From Oceanihabitans sp. 2_MG-2023 (GTDB taxonomy: Bacteria; Bacteroidota; Bacteroidia; Flavobacteriales; Flavobacteriaceae), in contig NZ_JAUOQT010000004.1 of assembly GCF_030547245.1 (NCBI RefSeq), forward strand, positions 67,001-131,000: DNA of 64,000 nucleotides, given 5' to 3'. Positions 26,856 to 36,398 of the stretch are shown piece after piece (position 1 is the stretch's first letter; each line of letters opens with the position of its first letter). The position numbers were made by a program, and so were the translations under genes. Below the pieces are notes generated by a model. The model was not told the origin of the DNA and searched no databases. It was given only the letters and a program-made list of their open reading frames with translations.

Positions 26856-29800
26856 ATGCTAAAGAAACTCTCCGATATTCTGTTTTCAACCAGACTAACC
26901 GCATTACTTTTTGTTTTATTTGCAACAGCAATGGCTGTTGGTACTTTTATGGATGCAGGAATGGACACATCTCCAACGCCATATAGTAGGAATTTAATCT
27001 ATAACACATGGTGGTTTGAAGGAATCATGCTATTTTTTGTAATTAATTTTGCAGGAAATATTTTTAGATTCCGATTGTATAAAAAAGAAAAATGGGCAAC
27101 TTTAATCTTGCATGTCGCTTTTTTGTTTATACTTATTGGAGCGTTTATTACACGCTATGCAAGTTATGAAGGTATGATGCCAATTCGAGAAGGTGCTACC
27201 GAAAGTAAGTTTTTGTCACAAAAAACATATATAACAACGTATATTGATGGAGATTATGAAATTGATGGTGTTCCACAACGATTACCAGTAGAAAGAGAAG
27301 TAGATTTTTCGCCACGTTTAGAGAATAATTTTGAAGTAAATACCAACTATAATAAGCAACCAGTTCGCATTTCTTTAGAGGAATTTATTGGAGGAGCAGA
27401 AGAAGATATTTTGCCAAATGAAACTGGTGAAGAATACCTTAAAATAGTTGAAGCAGGAGGGGAAGGACCTCACAATCACTTTTTAAAATCTGGTGAAGTA
27501 CAAAGTATTCATAATGTATTAATTGCATTAGATAAGCCAACAAAAGGAGCAATAAATATTACACAAGATGCGAACGGATTAAATATTCATTCGCCTTTTG
27601 AAGGAGAGTATTTAACAATGGCTACTATGGCCACTGGCAAGCTTGTGAAGGATAGTTTACAACCATTAATTTTGCGTTCCCGATATATAATTGGAAATAT
27701 GCAAATGGTTTTTCCTAAACCTGTAGTGAAAGGAGATTTCGGGATTGTAAAAAAAGCACAATTTCTTAAAGGAGACGAGGATGGCGTTGTTTTAAAGGTT
27801 ACCGCTAATGGAGAAACTAAAAGCGTAGGGTTACTAGGAGGACCATATAAAAACAATGCGTTTAAGCAAATTAAAATAGGAGGCTTAGATTTTGCTTTCC
27901 GTTATGGTTCTAAAGTTTTAGAGCTACCATTTCAAATTAAGTTGAACGATTTTATTGCAGAACGTTATCCTGGTACCGAAAGAAGCTATTCTTCCTACGC
28001 AAGTGAAGTAACTGTTTTAGATAATAAGGAAGGCGATTTCGATTACCGAATTTATATGAATAATATATTAAATCATGGTGGTTATAAGTTTTTTCAATCT
28101 AATTTCGATCCAGATGAAAAAGGAACTATTCTTTCTGTAAATCATGACTTTTGGGGTACATGGATAACTTATTTTGGTTACTTTATGCTTTTCTTCGGTA
28201 TGATTGCTATCATGTTAGCAAAAGGAACAAGGTTTTCCGATTTAAAAAGACACTTAAATAAGATTAAGGATAAAAAGGAAAAGTTACTTACTGTATTCTT
28301 TTTCTGTTTTGCACTACAAACTTTTGCCCAAGAAGAGCAACATCAAGCTCCAACTCCTGCGCAAATTGACTCTATTTTAATTGCTAATGCAACACCAAAA
28401 GAACATGCTGACAAATTTGGTAGATTGGTGATTCAAGATTTAAGCGGACGAATGATGCCAATGAATACATATGCATCCGAATTAGTTAGAAAAATTCATC
28501 ATAAAGAAACGTATGCAGGTTTGTCTCCTAATCAAATTTTGCTTTCTATAAGTGAAAGTCCATTGCTTTGGTATAATGTGCCAATTATTTATCTAACACC
28601 AATGAAAACCGATTCGTTAAAAACGATTCTTGGTATTCCGAAGGAAAAAAAATATGCAACTATAGTAGATTTCTTTGACGAAAATTTAAGCTATAAATTA
28701 AATCCGTATTTAGAAGATGCATACAAAACAAAAACGCCTAATGGATACCAAAAAGAATTAAAGTTAGCAGACCAACGTGCTACTATTTTATCGAATGCGA
28801 TTGAAGGATTGACCTTAAAAATTTTCCCAATCCCAGAAGACGATAATAACAAATGGATATCTCCTTTAGAATACAGAAAAGAAGGTTATAAAGAAAAAAT
28901 TACAGATTCCCTTTACGGAAATTTTGTAAATTCTGGTTTTTCGGCATATTTATTTACTTTAGATAAAGCAAAGCAAAAAGGAGATTTTACTGAAGCTGAA
29001 AAGCTTTTAGAATCTTTTAATAAAACGCAGCATAAATATGGTAGCGATATTATGCTTAGTGAGAATAAGATTAGTGCAGAGATTAATTACAATAAATACA
29101 ATGTATTTAAAAAACTTTATAGATATTATTTATTAGCAGGTTTTTTAATGTTTGTTTTCTTAATTACACAAATTTTAAGCAAAAATAGAAAAGGCATTAA
29201 CCTAGCTGTAAATATTAGTAAATGGTTAATCATAGCTTTATTTATTGTGCATACTATTGGCTTAATTGTACGTTGGTATATTTCTGGTCACGCTCCTTGG
29301 AGTGATACCTATGAAACAATGTTATATGTCGCGTGGTCTGCAATGTTATTTGGGTTGTTTTTTGGAAGAAAAAGTGATTTAACCATTGCTTCTACGGCAT
29401 TTGTGGCATCTATTATTTTATTTTTTGCACACCAAAACTGGCTAGATCCTGCAATTGCAAACTTGCAACCTGTTTTAAATAGTTATTGGTTAATGATACA
29501 TGTATCTATTATTGTGGCTAGTTATGGTCCATTTGTTTTAGGTATGATTCTAGGTATAGTCTCTCTTGTTTTAATGATTGCAACTAATGCAAACAATAAA
29601 GAGAAAATGCTATTAAATATTAAAGAGCTTACTATTATTAACGAAATGGCTTTAACAGTTGGTTTGGTTATGCTTACTATTGGGAACTTTCTTGGTGGTA
29701 TGTGGGCTAATGAAAGTTGGGGAAGATATTGGGGATGGGATCCTAAAGAAACTTGGGCTTTAATTAGTATTATGGTATATGCATTTGTAATTCACATGCG

Positions 29801-30029
29801 TTTGGTGCCTGGATTACGTGGCAGATTTGGTTTTAACTTGATGTCTATTATTGCTTTTGCAAGTATAATGATGACCTATTTTGGAGTAAATTTTTACCTA
29901 GCAGGACTACACTCTTATGCTAGTGGAGATCAAGTAATGAGTGTGCAAATTATAGGGATTTCTTGTGCAATAGTAACGATACTAGGTTTCTTTGCATATA
30001 GAAAGTATGCGAAGTTTTATAAAAAATAA
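26856..30029 (+). CDS. ccsBA: cytochrome c biogenesis protein, fused ResB (CcsB) and CcsA
   Basis: 1057 residues. The N-terminal ResB-like part (helices near 15-30, 50-70 and 80-95, then a large periplasmic domain to about 430, then another helix) is joined to a C-terminal CcsA part with about eight helices. The CcsA haem-handling WWD motif is GGMWANESWGRYWGWDPKETW. The fused protein carries haem outward and attaches it to apocytochromes c (system II). A segment near residues 480-492 (LTVFFFCFALQTFAQ) resembles a signal peptide at the fusion joint. Fused CcsBA is common in Bacteroidota. Confidence 0.93.
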   Translation: MLKKLSDILFSTRLTALLFVLFATAMAVGTFMDAGMDTSPTPYSRNLIYNTWWFEGIMLFFVINFAGNIFRFRLYKKEKWATLILHVAFLFILIGAFITRYASYEGMMPIREGATESKFLSQKTYITTYIDGDYEIDGVPQRLPVEREVDFSPRLENNFEVNTNYNKQPVRISLEEFIGGAEEDILPNETGEEYLKIVEAGGEGPHNHFLKSGEVQSIHNVLIALDKPTKGAINITQDANGLNIHSPFEGEYLTMATMATGKLVKDSLQPLILRSRYIIGNMQMVFPKPVVKGDFGIVKKAQFLKGDEDGVVLKVTANGETKSVGLLGGPYKNNAFKQIKIGGLDFAFRYGSKVLELPFQIKLNDFIAERYPGTERSYSSYASEVTVLDNKEGDFDYRIYMNNILNHGGYKFFQSNFDPDEKGTILSVNHDFWGTWITYFGYFMLFFGMIAIMLAKGTRFSDLKRHLNKIKDKKEKLLTVFFFCFALQTFAQEEQHQAPTPAQIDSILIANATPKEHADKFGRLVIQDLSGRMMPMNTYASELVRKIHHKETYAGLSPNQILLSISESPLLWYNVPIIYLTPMKTDSLKTILGIPKEKKYATIVDFFDENLSYKLNPYLEDAYKTKTPNGYQKELKLADQRATILSNAIEGLTLKIFPIPEDDNNKWISPLEYRKEGYKEKITDSLYGNFVNSGFSAYLFTLDKAKQKGDFTEAEKLLESFNKTQHKYGSDIMLSENKISAEINYNKYNVFKKLYRYYLLAGFLMFVFLITQILSKNRKGINLAVNISKWLIIALFIVHTIGLIVRWYISGHAPWSDTYETMLYVAWSAMLFGLFFGRKSDLTIASTAFVASIILFFAHQNWLDPAIANLQPVLNSYWLMIHVSIIVASYGPFVLGMILGIVSLVLMIATNANNKEKMLLNIKELTIINEMALTVGLVMLTIGNFLGGMWANESWGRYWGWDPKETWALISIMVYAFVIHMRLVPGLRGRFGFNLMSIIAFASIMMTYFGVNFYLAGLHSYASGDQVMSVQIIGISCAIVTILGFFAYRKYAKFYKK

Positions 30030-30045
30030 ACAATAAATATTCCAG

Positions 30046-30492
30046 ATGAAATTTTTAAAAGAGTTTAAAGAGTTTGCTGTTAAAGGCAATATGATGGATA
30101 TGGCTATTGGTATCATCATTGGTGCATCTTTTAATAAGGTAATAGATGTATTAGTGAAGAAAGTATTTATGCCACCTTTATCTTTAATGACAGATGGTTT
30201 AAATTTTCAAGATAAAAAATATGTGCTTCGAGATGCTGTTGTTAACAGTGAAGGTGTAACTACTACAAATGAAGTCGTAATAGAGTATGGAACCTTTTTT
30301 GAAGTTTCGTTAGATTTTTTAATTGTTGGTTTAACCGTATTTCTAGTAGTTAAAGCAATGAATCGTTTACGTACAAAGGCACACAACGAAAAAGACACAA
30401 CAGTGGCTACTCCCAAAGATATTGAGCTTTTAGCAAAGCTCACCGTTTTAATGGAGGAACAAAATAAATTATTAAAAGCTACTAAAAATTAA
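30046..30492 (+). CDS. mscL: large-conductance mechanosensitive channel MscL
   Basis: 148 residues, inner-membrane pentameric emergency valve for hypo-osmotic shock. KEFAVKGNMMDMAIGIIIGA is the first membrane helix with the gating Gly/Ala face; the second helix is YGTFFEVSLDFLIVGLTVF; the cytoplasmic C-terminal helix ends in LTVLMEEQNKLLK. It lies 16 bp after ccsBA and may be read from the same transcript. The stop overlaps the convergent next gene by four bases. Confidence 0.96.
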   Translation: MKFLKEFKEFAVKGNMMDMAIGIIIGASFNKVIDVLVKKVFMPPLSLMTDGLNFQDKKYVLRDAVVNSEGVTTTNEVVIEYGTFFEVSLDFLIVGLTVFLVVKAMNRLRTKAHNEKDTTVATPKDIELLAKLTVLMEEQNKLLKATKN

Positions 30493-30869
30493 GGTAATTT
30501 AATTGGCTCTTTGTCAAGGTTAAGGTCATCAAGCATGTCTTGTGTGAACTTATAATGACCACGACGTGTAATTACTTTAAATCGATCGTCTTTCATTCTA
30601 GATAAAACATCTAAAAAACGCCATTTCGACTTTAATAAAGTCGGTTCTTCACTTTTTAAGCCAATTTCAAAATAGTGTTTTCTTCCTGCTTTTTCTGCTA
30701 CAATATCCGGAGTTATTGAAGAATCAACACCTTTACTCTTTTTAGTGTAAGATTTTGGAGATTCATAACCTTCAACATCTGCTTGAATATTATCAAAGCC
30801 TTTGTTTTCTAGGTATAAAATACTTTCTTTTAAAAATTCTAAATTTACTTCTTTGTCTGCTGTTGTCAT
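30489..30869 (-). CDS. hypothetical protein with PD...ExxxK-like segment
   Basis: 126 residues from ATG at 30867-30869; an upstream ATG at 30899 adds ten residues without similarity to a domain. The visible core is SSITPDIVAEKAGRKHYFEIG, then LKSEEPTLLKSKWRFLDVLS. Pro-Asp, a beta strand ending in Glu and a following Lys loosely resemble PD-(D/E)xK nuclease folds, though the spacing is not canonical. No family recognised. Cytosolic, no signal peptide. Confidence 0.65.
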   Translation of the reverse strand: MTTADKEVNLEFLKESILYLENKGFDNIQADVEGYESPKSYTKKSKGVDSSITPDIVAEKAGRKHYFEIGLKSEEPTLLKSKWRFLDVLSRMKDDRFKVITRRGHYKFTQDMLDDLNLDKEPIKLP

Positions 30870-31089
30870 AACTTGCAAGTTACAAAAAATAATCAACAAT
30901 ACGTAATTATCTGGTATACAGTTGTTTAAAATTATTGCGAATTTGCGAATTGCGTTAAAAAAGCGCCAAAAAAAATAAGTGTCAAGGCGTTTTATTTATA
31001 AGATTCTGATTAATAGTTTATTGTGTGCTAATAGAACTTATAGCATATGCAAATTAGAAAATATTTAAATTTATAAAACCTAAATAAGT

Positions 31090-31674
31090 TTAATTATTAA
31101 AATCTGCTACTTCTTCTACTTTACCAGATTCTATTTTTAGAAGTATACTACCAATTCGAACTCTAACCAAGCGTAATGTTGGAAAACCAACTGCAGCAGT
31201 CATTTTACGTACTTGTCTAAATTTACCTTCTGTTAATGTAATAGACACCCAAGACATTGGTCCATGACGTGCATCTCTCACTTTTCTATTGGCAAAAGGA
31301 AAGTCAGAAACATTAGAAATATTTTTTACGATGCATGGTTTCGTTTTATATTTTGTGCCATGTATTCCAATTTCTACACCTTCTTGTAATTGTTTTAAGG
31401 CTTGGGTAGTAATTAGACCATCTACTTGAGCATAATATTCTTTTTCAAATTTTGCACTTCTTATTTCTTCACTTACTTTACCGTTAGTGGTTAAAAGTAG
31501 TAGACCTTCCGAGTTTTCGTCTAATCTGCCAATTGCCATAGTTCTTTCCGGAAAATCGAATAGTTCTCCTAATAAACGTTTGTTTTTCCGTTTGTTTTGG
31601 TTGTTTATTAATTGGCTTAAATAGCCATAAGGCTTGTGTAATATAAAATGTTGATGGTTTTCTTGTACTTGCAA
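31090..31674 (-). CDS. rRNA pseudouridine synthase, RluE/RsuA family
   Basis: 194 residues. Catalytic Asp52 lies in AIGRLDENSEGLLLLTTNG; HFILHKPYGYLSQ is the N-terminal strand and EGKFRQVRKMTAAVGFPTLRLVRVRIG the C-terminal signature. Without an S4 domain and at this length it is closest to RluE, which modifies U2457 of 23S rRNA in E. coli. The exact target in this organism is inferred. Confidence 0.9.
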   Translation of the reverse strand: MQVQENHQHFILHKPYGYLSQLINNQNKRKNKRLLGELFDFPERTMAIGRLDENSEGLLLLTTNGKVSEEIRSAKFEKEYYAQVDGLITTQALKQLQEGVEIGIHGTKYKTKPCIVKNISNVSDFPFANRKVRDARHGPMSWVSITLTEGKFRQVRKMTAAVGFPTLRLVRVRIGSILLKIESGKVEEVADFNN

Positions 31675-31750
31675 AGCAATATTCTTTTATTAATAGCAAT
31701 GTACTTACTTTATTTAAAATGTTTCCATAAAAAATTATTTACATTTGCTT

Positions 31751-31900
31751 ATGCCAAAACCTAAAGGACAAAAAAACACAAAGAATAAAGCGAAACATTC
31801 TAAGTTAATCGCTAGAAAAGTGAATAAACAAAAAAAAGAAAAAGAACTGCGAAAAGAACGCTTAAAAGAAATTGTAAAGCGATCTAAAGGGCAAGCTTAA
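31751..31900 (+). CDS. small very basic protein (49 aa), function unknown
   Basis: ATG at 31751 to TAA at 31898-31900. The protein begins MPKPKGQKNTKNKAKHSKLI and continues ARKVNKQKKEKELRKERL; about 40% of residues are Lys or Arg, with a probable C-terminal helix. A TAcaTTTG box (31740-31747) ends three bases before the ATG, so the mRNA may be leaderless or have a very short leader. It lies 33 bp before the trans-sulfuration enzyme gene. A nucleic-acid or ribosome-binding role is a guess from charge alone. Confidence 0.6.
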   Translation: MPKPKGQKNTKNKAKHSKLIARKVNKQKKEKELRKERLKEIVKRSKGQA

Positions 31901-31933
31901 TCTCTTATATTTTGTAACTAAAATAGGATAACA

Positions 31934-33082
31934 ATGAAAGACAATAAATTAGGAATAAATACGATTTGTACACATGTTGGTGAGACACCAGATGAACAGT
32001 TTAAAGGAGCAGTTTCACCAATGTATTTATCGTCTTCTTATGCGTTTATGGATATAGACGTAAAGCGATACCCAAGATACTATAACACGCCAAATCAAGA
32101 ATATTTGTCTAAAAAAATTGCGGCCTTAGAACATACAGAAGCAGCAATGATTTTTGGATCTGGAATGGCTGCTATTAGTACTGTTTTGTTAGCGTTTTTA
32201 AAATCAGGAGATCATGTAGTTGTTCAAAATGATATTTATGGAGGAACAAGAAATCTTATTGAAAAGCACTTTGAAGACTATAATATTGCATTCACGTTTA
32301 CTAAAGATTTAAAGATTACCTCGTTTAAGGATTGCATTCAAACAAATACGAAACTCATTTATATTGAAACACCTTCTAATCCGCTTTTAAAATTAGTTGA
32401 TATGGAAGCAGTCGCAGATTTAGCAAAATCGAAAAATATTTTATCAGTAATCGATAATACTTTTGCTAGTCCAATTATTCAAAACCCAATAGACTTTGGT
32501 ATCGATATCGTTGTGCACAGTGCAACCAAGTATTTTGGCGGACATAGTGATATTTGCGCAGGAGCTGTTGCTACTTCGCAAGCTTACATAGATACCATTT
32601 GGCAAACCGGAATTGCGCTTGGAGGTAGTTTAAGTGATTATACCGTTTGGATGCTAGAACGTAGCATGAAAACCTTAGCGATTCGTGTAAAAGCACAACA
32701 ACGAAACGCTAGAAAATTAGCGAAATTTTTAGATGCACATCCTGCAGTAGAAAAAGTATATTATCCTGGATTAAAAAACCATGAAAATCATCAAATAGCT
32801 AAAAAGCAAATGAAAGGTTATGGTGCGATGCTCTCTTTTGAATTAAAAGAAAATATAGATGCAGAAGCATTTTTAAAGGCATTACAACTTATAAAACCAT
32901 CTATGAGTTTAGCAGGAATAGAAAGTACCATGTTATTACCTTCTAAAACATCTCATTCTTTATTAACTGCCGAAGCTAGAAAAGAACAAGGTATAAAAGA
33001 TGGTTTAATTCGTTTCTCTGTCGGAATAGAATCTAAGAAGGATTTGATGTATGATATTGAACAAGCTATAAGTAATTCCTAA
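31934..33082 (+). CDS. cystathionine gamma-synthase / lyase family PLP enzyme
   Basis: 382 residues, Cys/Met metabolism PLP-dependent family. PLP Lys199 lies in DIVVHSATKYFGGHSD, Asp174 in VIDNTFASP, and the N-terminal THVGETPD and YPRYYNTPNQEYLSKKIAALE are typical. SMSLAGIESTMLLPSKTSHS is the conserved substrate loop. Synthase (O-acyl-homoserine to cystathionine) and lyase cannot be separated by eye. rlmF follows 10 bp downstream. Confidence 0.93.
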   Translation: MKDNKLGINTICTHVGETPDEQFKGAVSPMYLSSSYAFMDIDVKRYPRYYNTPNQEYLSKKIAALEHTEAAMIFGSGMAAISTVLLAFLKSGDHVVVQNDIYGGTRNLIEKHFEDYNIAFTFTKDLKITSFKDCIQTNTKLIYIETPSNPLLKLVDMEAVADLAKSKNILSVIDNTFASPIIQNPIDFGIDIVVHSATKYFGGHSDICAGAVATSQAYIDTIWQTGIALGGSLSDYTVWMLERSMKTLAIRVKAQQRNARKLAKFLDAHPAVEKVYYPGLKNHENHQIAKKQMKGYGAMLSFELKENIDAEAFLKALQLIKPSMSLAGIESTMLLPSKTSHSLLTAEARKEQGIKDGLIRFSVGIESKKDLMYDIEQAISNS

Positions 33083-33092
33083 TTAAAGTATT

Positions 33093-33983
33093 TTGCATAA
33101 AAATAACAAGCATATTAAGGGGTATGATTTTGAAGCTTTATTGAAGGGGTTTCCTAAACTAGAACCTTTTGTTTTTACAAATAAGTATGGTACACTAACC
33201 ATAGATTTTGCTAATCCGGAAGCTGTAAAAAATCTAAATAAAGCATTATTAAAAACCTATTATTCTATTAATTATTGGGAGTTTGATGATACTCATTTAT
33301 GCCCACCAATTCCTGGTCGTGTAGATTATATACACCATTTAGCTAATCTATTAAAAACCTATACTTTTAAAAAGAAAATTCAAGTTTTAGATATTGGAAC
33401 AGGAGCAACTTGTATTTATCCTTTGCTCGGTTTTGCTGCATATAATTGGCGTTTTGTAGGGACAGATGTTGAAAACACTTCCTTGAAAAATGCACAAAGA
33501 ATTATAGATGAGAATATGTTAAGGGATAGTATTACTTTACGTTTCCAAAAGGACAAGGCACAAATTTTAAACGGAATTTTAAAGCCGGATGACACTTTTA
33601 TGGTTAGTATGTGTAATCCTCCTTTTTATAAAGATGAAAAAGAGGCATACGAAGCGACACAACGTAAACTAAAAGGTCTTGGTAATACAGACAAACAAGG
33701 GCAGCGAAATTTTAGCGGAACAGCAAGTGAACTTTGGTTTGCAGGAGGAGAAAAAGCCTTTTTGCATACCTATTTATATCAAAGTGCTTTGCATAAAAAC
33801 AATTGTTTTTGGTTTACAAGTTTAGTTTCTAATAAAGACTTGGTGAAATCGATGCAGAAATCACTTAAAAAATTGGGAGCTACAGAAATAAAGATAATTA
33901 ATATGCAACTTGGTAATAAGATAAGTCGAGTAGTGGCTTGGACTTTTTTAACCGAAGAAGATAAAAAAGATTGGTTATTATAA
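33093..33983 (+). CDS. rlmF: 23S rRNA (adenine(1618)-N(6))-methyltransferase
   Basis: 296 residues. TTG start: homologues begin MHPRNKHxxxYDF, and here the frame reads (M)HKNNKHIKGYDFEAL, so the TTG at 33093 is right. Class I methyltransferase core: LDIGTGATCIYPLLG (Asp100) binds SAM; MCNPPFYKD (Asn175-Phe178) is the N6-adenine catalytic motif. RNFSGTASELWFAGGEKAF is a family signature. Possibly co-transcribed with the preceding PLP enzyme. Confidence 0.94.
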   Translation: MHKNNKHIKGYDFEALLKGFPKLEPFVFTNKYGTLTIDFANPEAVKNLNKALLKTYYSINYWEFDDTHLCPPIPGRVDYIHHLANLLKTYTFKKKIQVLDIGTGATCIYPLLGFAAYNWRFVGTDVENTSLKNAQRIIDENMLRDSITLRFQKDKAQILNGILKPDDTFMVSMCNPPFYKDEKEAYEATQRKLKGLGNTDKQGQRNFSGTASELWFAGGEKAFLHTYLYQSALHKNNCFWFTSLVSNKDLVKSMQKSLKKLGATEIKIINMQLGNKISRVVAWTFLTEEDKKDWLL

Positions 33984-34002
33984 TAGGGGAGGGATAAGTT
34001 AA

Positions 34003-34701
34003 TTACAATTTTACAGCAGATTTAGATTTTCTGTAATCGGTTAGGATACTAATTCCTATTTGAATACGATTAAAATTCTTTTTTCTAATATGATGTTTTA
34101 AATAATCCATTTGTAGTTGCATGTTTTTAAATAGATGGAAACCTGCTCCAATAAAAAAACGATTTTCATGAAAAGCTTGATCCTGAAAATTAACAAAAGG
34201 TTCTTCTTTTATACCAAGGAATAACGTTTTATTGATGTTGTATTTTAAACTAAATCGATAACGAAATCTATTTTGCATTTCATTTTTAGCTGCTAATTGC
34301 AAAAAACGTTGCTCTAACCTAAAACGATGCTGTACATTAAAAATACCAAGCTTATGCTTGTAATTGTATTGTTCATAGATTCTGTTTTCCTTCGTGTTGT
34401 TGCGATTGTCTTCATCAAAAACACTATCGATATCTAAATACGCATAAGCAACACTAAGAGTTTGTTTCTTTTTTATGTGATAATTTCCAGAGAAACTGGA
34501 AAAGGTTAAATTATAATTAGAAATTGGTTCATAAAAACGTAGTTCCCCATAGGTGTTTACACTAAATTTTTCTGTAAATCTATGGTTAATACCTAGCGTG
34601 TACCAAGAACCTAAATAGTCATCAGAAGTTTTTTGAGCAAACAATTGTGCTGGGATGCATAGTACAATAAGTAGTGCGATTTGGCTGGCTTTTACAATCA
34701 T
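34003..34701 (-). CDS. DUF2490 domain outer membrane protein
   Basis: 232 residues. Signal peptide about 1-22 (ALLIVLCIPAQLFAQ). The mature part alternates short polar/aromatic strands (NTYGELRFYEP, YEQYNYKHKLGIFNVQHRFR, LEQRFLQ, RFRYRFSLKYNI), as in DUF2490 proteins predicted to be about ten-stranded outer-membrane barrels. Function unknown. A terminator separates it from pckA upstream. Confidence 0.85.
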   Translation of the reverse strand: MIVKASQIALLIVLCIPAQLFAQKTSDDYLGSWYTLGINHRFTEKFSVNTYGELRFYEPISNYNLTFSSFSGNYHIKKKQTLSVAYAYLDIDSVFDEDNRNNTKENRIYEQYNYKHKLGIFNVQHRFRLEQRFLQLAAKNEMQNRFRYRFSLKYNINKTLFLGIKEEPFVNFQDQAFHENRFFIGAGFHLFKNMQLQMDYLKHHIRKKNFNRIQIGISILTDYRKSKSAVKL

Positions 34702-34710
34702 AGAAAAATA

Positions 34711-34736
34711 AAAGAGCCCAGAATTGGGCTCTTTTT
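34711..34736. terminator. rho-independent terminator (bidirectional stem)
   Basis: AAAGAGCCCA (34711-34720) and TGGGCTCTTT (34725-34734), loop GAAT, with T runs on both strands. On the minus strand it ends pckA, upstream of the DUF2490 gene. Confidence 0.9.
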
Positions 34737-34749
34737 AATTAGGATAATA

Positions 34750-36360
34750 TTAAATATGTTCATTTAAGTGATGGTGCTCATCAATTAATGGGCCTCCTTC
34801 TAGTATTTGTTGGGAAGCTTCACTTGCGAATTTTTCAAAATTTAAATGGAAGGAATGTGCTAATTGAATCGATTTACTAATGTAAGCTCCCTTGTCAGTC
34901 CAAGTATTCATTGGGTCTAATAATGCTACAGGTACATTCGGACACGTTTTTGGCATGAATAAACCAAATATGGGATGTTGCGAATAATCTACAGTATCTA
35001 AATCGCCGTTTAAGATAGCTGTAATCATAGCTCTAGTGTATTTTAATTTAATTCGAGAACCAACGCCATAAGGACCTCCACTCCAGCCTGTATTTATTAG
35101 CCAAACGTTAACACCAGCATCTTGCATTTTTTTGCTTAGCATTTCAGCATATACGGTTGGGTGTAAAGGCATAAATGGTTCGCCAAAACAAGCAGAGAAA
35201 GAAGGTACTGGTTCTGTGATACCAGCTTCTGTTCCTGCAACTTTAGCAGTATATCCTGAAATAAAGTGATATGCTGCTTGACCTGGAGTTAATTTAGATA
35301 CTGGTGGTAATACACCAAAAGCATCTGCAGTTAAGAAAAATATATTTGTAGGATTCTTAGCATAAGATGGTTTTTGAATATTGTCAATATGATAAATAGG
35401 GTAGCTTACACGTGTATTTTGTGTGATACTACTATCCATATAATCTATAGTACCATCGTCTTTAAAAACTACATTTTCAAGAATTGCTCCAGGTTTAATT
35501 GCTCTAAATATATCTGGTTCTTTTTCTTCAGAAAGATCAATAACTTTAGCATAACATCCGCCTTCAAAATTAAAGATGTTATTATCGGCTGTCCAACCAT
35601 GTTCATCATCACCAATTAGTTTACGGTTAGGGTCAGCAGATAATGTTGTTTTTCCTGTGCCAGATAATCCAAAGAAAATAGCCGTATCGCCAGCTTCACC
35701 AACATTAGCAGAACAGTGCATAGGTAAAACGTTCTTTTCAACAGGCAGAATAAAGTTTAAAGAAGAGAAAATACCTTTCTTTATTTCTCCAGTATATCCA
35801 GATCCTCCAATTAAAGCTATTTTTTTTGAAAAATTAAGTATGGAAAAATTCCCTTGACGCAATCCAATTGATTTAGGGTCTTTTGCTTCGTATCCAGGAG
35901 CGCAAAGTACCAACCAGTCTTCTTTGAAATTTTCTAATTCTGATGCATCAGAACGTAAAAACATATTGTAGGTGAACATGTTAGACCAAGGATATTCGGT
36001 AACAGTTCTCACATTTGTTTTATATTCTGGGGCTGCACATACATATGCATCTCTTACATAGATTTCTTTACCGCTGAGGTATTTTGTGATTTCCGATTGT
36101 AAATATTCGAAATTTTCAGGAGAGATTGGTTTGTTTGTTTTTCCCCACCAAACACGATCTTTGGTATAATCATCCTTTACAATAAAACGATCTTGAGGAG
36201 AACGTCCAGTATATTTTCCTGTATTAATAGCTAATGTTCCATTAGCGGTTTCTTTACCCATTCCTTTTTCAATAGTAATGGCTTGTAGTTTTTCAGGGGA
36301 AAGATTCCAATGTGCATTGGTGTCTTTTATTCCGTACTTTGTTAGGTCTCTTGTTTTCAT
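34750..36360 (-). CDS. pckA: phosphoenolpyruvate carboxykinase (ATP)
   Basis: Gluconeogenic conversion of oxaloacetate and ATP to PEP, CO2 and ADP. 536 residues from ATG at 36358-36360 (MKTRDLTKYGIKDTNAHWN). An upstream ATG at 36411 would add 17 hydrophobic residues and overlap the permease gene. GLSGTGKTTLSADPNRKLIGD is the kinase-1a/2 region (P-loop at about 231-238); NTGKYTGRSPQDRF and PVEKNVLPMHCSANVG are conserved. ATP class, not GTP. Confidence 0.97.
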   Translation of the reverse strand: MKTRDLTKYGIKDTNAHWNLSPEKLQAITIEKGMGKETANGTLAINTGKYTGRSPQDRFIVKDDYTKDRVWWGKTNKPISPENFEYLQSEITKYLSGKEIYVRDAYVCAAPEYKTNVRTVTEYPWSNMFTYNMFLRSDASELENFKEDWLVLCAPGYEAKDPKSIGLRQGNFSILNFSKKIALIGGSGYTGEIKKGIFSSLNFILPVEKNVLPMHCSANVGEAGDTAIFFGLSGTGKTTLSADPNRKLIGDDEHGWTADNNIFNFEGGCYAKVIDLSEEKEPDIFRAIKPGAILENVVFKDDGTIDYMDSSITQNTRVSYPIYHIDNIQKPSYAKNPTNIFFLTADAFGVLPPVSKLTPGQAAYHFISGYTAKVAGTEAGITEPVPSFSACFGEPFMPLHPTVYAEMLSKKMQDAGVNVWLINTGWSGGPYGVGSRIKLKYTRAMITAILNGDLDTVDYSQHPIFGLFMPKTCPNVPVALLDPMNTWTDKGAYISKSIQLAHSFHLNFEKFASEASQQILEGGPLIDEHHHLNEHI

Positions 36361-36398
36361 AATCTGTTGTTTTAATGTGTTGTTCAAGATGTTAAATA

